From: Bacteroidia bacterium
GTDB taxonomy: Bacteria; Bacteroidota; Bacteroidia; Bacteroidales; VadinHA17
Direction of reading: 5' to 3'
DNA length: 5,156 nt
Assembly: GCA_026391515.1 (NCBI GenBank)
Contig: JAPLEC010000092.1
Location: 1-5,156 of the forward strand
Part shown: in pieces, positions 1 through 5,156 of the stretch
Position numbering within the stretch: position 1 is the first letter of the stretch
Layout of the letters: each line of letters starts with the position of its first letter
Translations under genes and position numbers: made by a program
Notes under the pieces: model-generated
Database searches by the model: none
What the model was told of the DNA's origin: nothing
Seen by the model: only the letters and a program-made list of their open reading frames with translations

Positions 1-2
1 GA

Positions 3-608
3 GTTGCTCCTGAAGGTTCAAAAATCCAGTATCCGCAGGTCGAAGTAACATGGTATGACGGGGGAATTCAACCACCTAAACCTGCTGGATGGCCGGCCGG
101 TAAGGATATGAATGACAACGGCGGTGGAGTTATTTTCCACGGAACAAAAGATACTCTCATCTGTGGCTGCTACGGGAAAAATCCATGGTTGCTTTCAGGC
201 AGAGTTCCAAGCGTTCCTCAGACAGAGCGCAGGTTGCCAGAAAAGGTCAGCCATGAAATGGACTGGGTACGTGCATGTAAAGAGTCTCCTTCAAGCAGAG
301 TTCCCTCCAAATCCGACTTTGCAGAAGCAGGTCCGTTCAATGAAATGGTGGTAATGGGTGTTCTTGCTGTCAGGCTGCAAGGGCTTAACAAAGAACTTGA
401 ATGGGACGGAGAAAAGATGGAGTTCACAAACATTAGTGACGCTGAAACTTTAAAAATATGCATTGAAGATGCATTCACTATTAAAGATGGTCATCCGACA
501 TTCAATAAATTGTGGACCGATCCTGCACTTAACGCGAAACAATTTTCATCCGAAATGATCAAACATAATTACCGTACCGGCTGGTCATTGCCAAAGATGC
601 CGGCATAG
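3..608 (+). CDS. Gfo/Idh/MocA-family oxidoreductase, C-terminal part (5' end outside window)
   Basis: The frame is open from the left edge to a TAG stop and gives 201 residues, so the gene starts before the window; the ATG at 108 is internal, because coding similarity continues upstream of it (VEVTWYDGG at residues 13-21). Motifs typical of the C-terminal alpha/beta domain of bacterial Gfo/Idh/MocA oxidoreductases are present: WYDGG, a GGGVIFHG strand, LICGCYG, the HEMDWVRACK segment, AGPFNEMVVMGVLAVR, LEWDGEKMEFTN and a C-terminal YRTGWSL. Family members use NAD(P) to oxidise or reduce sugars, inositols or related polyols, or act in glycoside breakdown. Full-length relatives of this type are, from memory, about 430-490 residues, so somewhat under half is visible. 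The Rossmann GxGxxG and EKP motifs are missing only because of the window edge, so cofactor, substrate and any export signal cannot be judged. Family is confident; substrate is unknown. Confidence 0.9.
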   Translation, partial: VAPEGSKIQYPQVEVTWYDGGIQPPKPAGWPAGKDMNDNGGGVIFHGTKDTLICGCYGKNPWLLSGRVPSVPQTERRLPEKVSHEMDWVRACKESPSSRVPSKSDFAEAGPFNEMVVMGVLAVRLQGLNKELEWDGEKMEFTNISDAETLKICIEDAFTIKDGHPTFNKLWTDPALNAKQFSSEMIKHNYRTGWSLPKMPA

Positions 609-669
609 ATGATGTAATTAAATTGTAGTGAAGCAATGCCTCGCTTCTTCGAGCTCCGTTAAAATAATC

Positions 670-698
670 AAAAGGCCGGAATTATTCCGGCCTTTTTT
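670..698. terminator. Intrinsic hairpin terminator between convergent genes
   Basis: A perfect 12-bp inverted repeat (670-681 pairing with 685-696, core GGCCGG/CCGGCC) encloses a 3-base TTA loop. A run of six T (693-698) follows on the + strand. It lies 61 bases after the oxidoreductase stop and 25 bases beyond the hydrolase stop on the other strand. On the - strand the stem is followed by TTTTGATTATTTT, a less perfect U tract. It should therefore terminate the + strand gene well and may also serve the leftward transcript. This is read directly from the sequence; activity is inferred. Confidence 0.9.
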
Positions 699-723
699 AA
701 TAATAGCTTGATAATATACAAGT

Positions 724-1299
724 TTACCCTCCTTTTAACCCGATTTCCTCCGCAACCTCCCGCATTCCCATAATGCAATCAGTAATCAAATCATCGAGAT
801 TTACACCGAGCATTGCAGCTCCCTTTTCAATTACCGATCTGTTGACACCTGCTGCAAATTTTTTATCATTCCATTTTTTCTTTACCGACCTGGCTTCCAT
901 ATCAAGAACGCTTTTGGAAGGCCTGACAAGCGCACTTGTTGCCACCAGCCCGGTAAGCTCATCAATAGCATAAATAGTCTTTTCAAGCACTGTGACAGGC
1001 TCAACATCAGAAGCAAGTTCCCATCCATGACTCAATACCGCTCTTATATACTCTTCGGGCCACCTGTTCTCTTCCAGTATCTTTTTAGTCATAACACAAT
1101 GCTGATCGGGATACATTTCATAATCAAGATCATGAATCAAACCTATTACTCCCCATTTTTCTTCATCTTGGCCCGATTTTCTTGCCATATATCTCATTAC
1201 ACTTTCAACTGCGAGAGCATGCTTAAAAAGAGAGTCAGACTTATTGTACTTTCTGAACAATTCAAGAGCTGTTTCTCTTGTTGGAACATCAGATAGCAT
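724..1299 (-). CDS. HD-domain metal-dependent hydrolase
   Basis: A 191-residue soluble protein with no signal peptide or membrane segment, so probably cytoplasmic. It carries the HD phosphohydrolase signature: H27 (FKHALAVE), the H56-D57 doublet in GLIHDLDYEMYPDQH, and D113 in the helix YAIDELTG. H67 and H91 (SHGWE) sit where some HD proteins supply further metal ligands. HD proteins hydrolyse phosphate esters, often of nucleotides, through one or two bound metals. This compact single-domain form resembles uncharacterised HDIG-type predicted hydrolases, and its substrate cannot be told from sequence. The start is secure because an in-frame TAA lies at 1318-1320 with no other ATG between. Only a weak AGG stands about 7 bases before the ATG, as is usual in Bacteroidota. 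It follows the protease gene by 41 bases on the same strand and may be its operon partner. Family is confident; function is not. Confidence 0.88.
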   Translation of the reverse strand: MLSDVPTRETALELFRKYNKSDSLFKHALAVESVMRYMARKSGQDEEKWGVIGLIHDLDYEMYPDQHCVMTKKILEENRWPEEYIRAVLSHGWELASDVEPVTVLEKTIYAIDELTGLVATSALVRPSKSVLDMEARSVKKKWNDKKFAAGVNRSVIEKGAAMLGVNLDDLITDCIMGMREVAEEIGLKGG

Positions 1300-1340
1300 A
1301 TCAATACCTGTTTTAAGTTAATCAGTAATAATCTCCGGTG

Positions 1341-4300
1341 TCATTGTTTAATTCTTATAACGGGCAGGGTTTTGACGACACCTCCTGTTCTGATTCTCAG
1401 GTAGTAAACTGCAGGTGCAAGATTATTGCCGCTAATAAAGGTTGAATTAGTTCCTGCAACAACTTCCAGGTCAAAATCCATTATTTTAATTCCTGCCGAA
1501 TTGGTCAGAGTAATATGCGCTGTTCCGGTATCCGAAGCATTTATTAGAATATTCAGCTTTTCGTTGAACGGATTCGGATAGACTAAAACTGGTCCGTCAA
1601 TATCATTGTTTCTTACACTGACACTTAAAGTATCATTCTTCAGGTAGTCATCATTGTTGTCAAAGCTGTAAACCAAGATATCATAGCTGCCGTAATATGA
1701 AAGATCGGCCCTGGAATTGAAGGTTACAGTTAGCGAATCACTGAACGGGATCAGTGTTTCATTGAAATACTGATTGACAGTCGCATCATTATTAATAGTA
1801 TAAGCCAGGTTAAATCCTTTGACCGTATCGGGTCCAAGGTCCAGTAATTTAAGAGTAACAGGTTCTTTTTCAAGATATTTCTTCTGAACCGGCGAGATCA
1901 GCCTTGCTGCCACAATATCCCTGATTATATATGTGATGGAACTTGATTCTGCAAAATCGATCATATCAATCATTGCACAATCGCTTCCATAATTGTAAGA
2001 ATTATCTTTCTTGTAAATCCATTCCATCTTATTACTTCCTGCCGGCACCGGAACTGCTTTCTTTTCCCATGATATCTCACCGGATTTCCGGAAAATCTCG
2101 GTACCATTGAGCTTAAATATGAGATAATCACAGCCTTGTTCAGAAGATACCTTATACCAGAATCTTAATGAATCATCAGCAGAGTACATTGTTTTAATTG
2201 CAAGTGATGATGACTGGTTATCCGTAATTACTCCAGACCGTGCAGCAAGATAACCCTCATACCTGTCAGATCCAGTTATAATCCATGGCTTAGAACTTAT
2301 ATTGATCCATGGAAAGACCTTGAAGGAAGCTGATTCAAACGATTCTCTGATACGTCCTATCCTGAAAGCGTAGTTTTTAGTGATCAGATATGGATCATAA
2401 TTTAGGAGGGTCACAAAAGAAATAGCAGTACCATTGCTGGCAGTTTCAGATATTTTAGCAAGTACTGTGATTTGAATAACTTCACCGGAACGAATGATTC
2501 CTGAGTTCTTGCTTGGTTCAAGAACTGTTATGTCAGAGTTTGAACTCGATACCTTTAACTGTCCTGATGTATTGCTGCTGCCCTGATTCTGAACCTGGAA
2601 GACGAGCTTGAAAGTCTCTCCCGGATCGGCAAAATAATTACCGTTTCCTGTAAAGGAATCATCGATCGAATAACTTAAAATGTCAAGCTTTGGTGCATGA
2701 ATACATATATCGATCTTATAGAGCTTTTCGACCATGGAATCCTTTAGTATTAAATCAAGCGTTATTTTCTCTTTATCAGGAATACTATCTGAGAGAGTGA
2801 ATAAAAGCTTATTCTGCAGTACTTTTTCTACTCCGGCTGCCAGAGTGCCGATATAAGCAGAATCAGTGTTTATTGTAATCCATTCCGATGATGATGATAT
2901 CCTGGCAAAGAGTCCGCCGGCACCGGCTGATCCAAAGTTATTAATGGTTAGGTCGATTGAGATTTTCTCACCAAAATCAGCTAATCCGTTGTTGTTCCCA
3001 AATGAGTCATTTATACATGATTTTGACAGGTTTATGAACTCTTTATTGATTGTGGAGAAATATATCGTTTTTATCAGCGGCACTTTATTTTGGCCTGTGA
3101 TTACCACCAGGCAGGAATCATTCGACATGCCCGGCATCTCGAGTGTTATGGATCCTGACGGACTTACATAAGAAGCATCCCAGAGTGTATCGAAATGTGA
3201 TACTGCGACATATGGAAAGGGTTCAGTAATAAATGAATACGACTTAATATTATTTGGCAGCGTATCAGGCAAAACAACATTGAAAGTATCAGGAGTCCCT
3301 ATAATCGGAATTACGCTGGGATCTCCCAACAGGTTATATGTTTCCCAATAATATTTCTTGTGGGGACTGGTGCTTGAGCTCACAGCCAGGTTGCCTGAAT
3401 AATTCACCTGTCCCATAGAAATATACCAGTCTGAAGGAGATTCTCCATGAGTATGAAACAGCCGGTCGTATGCCCCAAGTCCGGTGGTTTCATAAGTAGG
3501 ATCATCACCTGGTGTCCCTACACCAACTGACCAGTAAAAATCTTCGTTCCAGTATGAACTATTAGAACAGCCTATAAAACCAATTGCACCTTTATTACGA
3601 GAGACTACCATCCTATTCCCGAACGAATATGGAATGTCAAATTGCCCGGTATAACATGCATTACTTATAATAAAAGGGTACATATTACTGTTTTTTAACT
3701 TAGATGTATCCGCAACCTTTATATCTAAAGATTTCCATCTGTCATATTCTCCGTGCCCGGTATAATTAATGAATGAAAGTCCTTTATTAATTAATTTAAT
3801 AATTGAATCTTTTTGCTGACCAAGATCTTGAGGATAATAAAAATGATATTCATTAATTTTATTTTGAGGAATCAGGTAATTTTCAATTCCGTATTTTACC
3901 TGGCCGTTCATTATGTCGGCATTTCCCGCATCAGAACCAGCCGTAATCAATCCATAGGAATAGAATTTATTAGCAGGGGTAAATTCAAATTTTTCGTATT
4001 GTATGATTTTATTAACAACGGATCTTAACTCCGTAGTATCAGCAACAGGTAGTCTGCCTATAAACATCTCGGGAATATAATCTCCATTTCCGTCAAACTC
4101 ACCATAATACATATCAGTTGTATTGCCGGTACCATAATAGGGGACCTTGTTTACATCGCCTACGATGAGAAGGTATTCCGGAGGAGGATTTTCTGATGTT
4201 GAGGAATCATAAATTTTCGTAAGCGTATCCTTTAATTCAGTATAGGTATTTCCGGCATATTTGGCGCCCATGTAAAGGACGTTGATATCAAATCCCTTCT

Positions 4301-5114
4301 GTATTTTACATTTTTTAAACGGTTGAAGATGCTTTTTAAATGCAGTATCGGTTAAGATGATCATTTTCACCGGTTTATCAGAATAACCGGTAATTAAATC
4401 GCCAGAACTGTAGTCGAGAACTCCTTTACCCAGCACTTCATTGAAAGCAACTGATTCGGGAAATAAAGCTTTTTGATCTTTGCTTCCCGTTTTGTTAAAA
4501 CTAATTTCAATTTTCATCGAGGTTATAACCTCAAGAGTGTTTGAATGCGGATTATATCTGACAGGAGAAATTAATAAATTTGCAAGGTTCTTATGCCTGA
4601 CCGTGCCAAGAGGCTCTATTCTTACAGTGTCTGTTTTGAGAAACCCTCGTGTAGAATAAAGTGATTTATCAATAGTAAAAGCTGTTTTTTTCTTCTGCAG
4701 GTCTTTTGTTTCACCTTCCTGTACAGGAAACAGTATTCCTTTTATCTTTTTTCCTGTAGGCCTTATTTTCGAAGTTCTGACATCTGTTATACTAACTTTA
4801 TATGTGCAGTTTTCCGGGATCCTGATAAGGCGGCAAAGCATAGGGAATTCTGGCTTACCGACATCAGATGAAGGAGTATGTCCCGGAATAGAAATCCTGT
4901 AAAAGGTACCGTTTCCATCAGTAGAATTGACAATGTTAAGTTCTGATATTGAATAATTTATGATTAATGAATGATCTGCTGCAATCACAATGCTGTTATG
5001 CAAATCTCCCCCGAACCGGTATTTGAAATTCTTTGAAGCCTGCCCGTATAATGTTGTGGCAAGAATAAAAAAAAATGCCGGCAATATGAGTTGCTTGTTT
5101 TTCCCTAAACGCAT
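1341..5114 (-). CDS. Gingipain-like C25 cysteine peptidase with T9SS sorting domain
   Basis: A 1257-residue secreted multidomain protein. Residues 1-24 form a Sec signal peptide (KNK, then a hydrophobic stretch, likely cleaved at LYG/QA). Residues about 45-235 resemble the C25 propeptide (GKPEFPMLCRLIRIP; YNPHSNTLEVITSMKIEISF). Residues about 248-605 are the caspase-like peptidase domain, with catalytic H454 in NYTGHGE and C487 in SNACYTG, ending in LLGDPSV. An Ig-like segment (about 606-690) follows, then two related beta-sandwich repeats (about 692-806 and 807-920), a jelly-roll module like gingipain cleaved adhesin (about 922-1056), a CARDB-like domain (about 1066-1170) and a T9SS type A C-terminal domain (1175-1257, VYPNPFNEKLNI). 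Known relatives are exported by Sec, cross the outer membrane by T9SS and are released or anchored to the surface. Cleavage specificity is unknown. The start is secure, since an in-frame TAA lies at 5124-5126. No Shine-Dalgarno sequence is visible. The protein could act in nutrition, processing of other T9SS cargo or adhesion. Confidence 0.93.
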   Translation of the reverse strand: MRLGKNKQLILPAFFFILATTLYGQASKNFKYRFGGDLHNSIVIAADHSLIINYSISELNIVNSTDGNGTFYRISIPGHTPSSDVGKPEFPMLCRLIRIPENCTYKVSITDVRTSKIRPTGKKIKGILFPVQEGETKDLQKKKTAFTIDKSLYSTRGFLKTDTVRIEPLGTVRHKNLANLLISPVRYNPHSNTLEVITSMKIEISFNKTGSKDQKALFPESVAFNEVLGKGVLDYSSGDLITGYSDKPVKMIILTDTAFKKHLQPFKKCKIQKGFDINVLYMGAKYAGNTYTELKDTLTKIYDSSTSENPPPEYLLIVGDVNKVPYYGTGNTTDMYYGEFDGNGDYIPEMFIGRLPVADTTELRSVVNKIIQYEKFEFTPANKFYSYGLITAGSDAGNADIMNGQVKYGIENYLIPQNKINEYHFYYPQDLGQQKDSIIKLINKGLSFINYTGHGEYDRWKSLDIKVADTSKLKNSNMYPFIISNACYTGQFDIPYSFGNRMVVSRNKGAIGFIGCSNSSYWNEDFYWSVGVGTPGDDPTYETTGLGAYDRLFHTHGESPSDWYISMGQVNYSGNLAVSSSTSPHKKYYWETYNLLGDPSVIPIIGTPDTFNVVLPDTLPNNIKSYSFITEPFPYVAVSHFDTLWDASYVSPSGSITLEMPGMSNDSCLVVITGQNKVPLIKTIYFSTINKEFINLSKSCINDSFGNNNGLADFGEKISIDLTINNFGSAGAGGLFARISSSSEWITINTDSAYIGTLAAGVEKVLQNKLLFTLSDSIPDKEKITLDLILKDSMVEKLYKIDICIHAPKLDILSYSIDDSFTGNGNYFADPGETFKLVFQVQNQGSSNTSGQLKVSSSNSDITVLEPSKNSGIIRSGEVIQITVLAKISETASNGTAISFVTLLNYDPYLITKNYAFRIGRIRESFESASFKVFPWINISSKPWIITGSDRYEGYLAARSGVITDNQSSSLAIKTMYSADDSLRFWYKVSSEQGCDYLIFKLNGTEIFRKSGEISWEKKAVPVPAGSNKMEWIYKKDNSYNYGSDCAMIDMIDFAESSSITYIIRDIVAARLISPVQKKYLEKEPVTLKLLDLGPDTVKGFNLAYTINNDATVNQYFNETLIPFSDSLTVTFNSRADLSYYGSYDILVYSFDNNDDYLKNDTLSVSVRNNDIDGPVLVYPNPFNEKLNILINASDTGTAHITLTNSAGIKIMDFDLEVVAGTNSTFISGNNLAPAVYYLRIRTGGVVKTLPVIRIKQ

Positions 5115-5118
5115 CAGT

Positions 5119-5132
5119 GTTAATTAATTAAC
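5119..5132. repeat. 14-bp perfect palindrome just upstream of the protease start
   Basis: GTTAATTAATTAAC reads identically on both strands and ends 4 bases before the ATG of the C25 peptidase gene (on the - strand). It falls within the expected leader or ribosome-binding region, in a spot with no Shine-Dalgarno sequence. An AT-rich leader is common in Bacteroidota and may simply keep the start unstructured. A regulator-binding role is possible but nothing else supports it. No convincing Bacteroidota -7 box (TAnnTTTG) is visible in the 42 bases available upstream of the gene. Confidence 0.35.
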
Positions 5133-5156
5133 GCAGTCCCCTAAATTCCAAAGGCA

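Noticed and set aside
218..478. Open frame of 86 codons on the - strand
   Set aside because: It lies antisense inside the oxidoreductase and shows no recognisable protein character.
108..608. ATG at 108 as the start of a 166-residue gene
   Set aside because: The same frame is open to the left edge and the upstream residues match the oxidoreductase family, so this ATG is internal.
630..647. Small inverted repeat GAAGC...GCTTC after the oxidoreductase stop
   Set aside because: It has only a 5-bp stem with an 8-base loop and no T tract; the strong terminator follows at 670-698.
773..1296. Two open frames on the + strand (773-973 and 1027-1296)
   Set aside because: Both are antisense shadows of the HD hydrolase, with low-complexity hydrophobic translations.
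1300..1340. Possible promoter or terminator between the protease and hydrolase genes
   Set aside because: No hairpin with a T run and no convincing Bacteroidota promoter boxes could be identified in these 41 bases.
2887..2898. GAT trinucleotide run
   Set aside because: It has only about four units and encodes a serine stretch in the protease, which is ordinary low complexity rather than a functional repeat.
2866..4028. Two open frames on the + strand (2866-3171 and 3813-4028)
   Set aside because: Both are antisense to the protease coding sequence and resemble no known protein.

Overview
This 5.2 kb window looks like chromosomal DNA of a Bacteroidota bacterium. The main evidence is a large secreted protein ending in a type IX secretion system (T9SS) sorting domain, which is largely confined to that phylum. 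Weak or absent Shine-Dalgarno sequences, a moderate to low GC content, and a Gfo/Idh/MocA oxidoreductase of a type common in Bacteroidota agree with this. I cannot name the genus.

Layout. Positions 3-608 (+) hold the C-terminal 201 codons of a Gfo/Idh/MocA-family NAD(P)-dependent oxidoreductase whose N-terminal Rossmann domain lies outside the left edge. Positions 609-723 are a short convergent intergenic region with a strong hairpin terminator (670-698). Positions 724-1299 (-) encode a 191-residue HD-domain metal-dependent hydrolase. After a 41-base gap, positions 1341-5114 (-) encode a 1257-residue gingipain-like (peptidase family C25) protein. It has a signal peptide, propeptide, caspase-like catalytic domain with a visible His/Cys pair, several beta-sandwich modules and a T9SS C-terminal domain. 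The last 42 bases are the upstream leader of that gene and contain an AT-only-core 14-bp palindrome.

How the genes relate. The protease and the HD hydrolase are codirectional with a 41-base gap and no visible terminator, so they may be co-transcribed with the protease first. Their functions (cell-surface proteolysis and, presumably, cytoplasmic phosphohydrolysis) do not suggest an obvious shared pathway. The oxidoreductase converges on them and probably belongs to a separate unit extending left.

No RNA gene, CRISPR array, insertion sequence, attachment site or phage gene was seen. I found no convincing undescribed system. The most notable item is the C25 protease, with its intact catalytic dyad, its unusual sorting-domain residue and its many candidate O-glycosylation sites.
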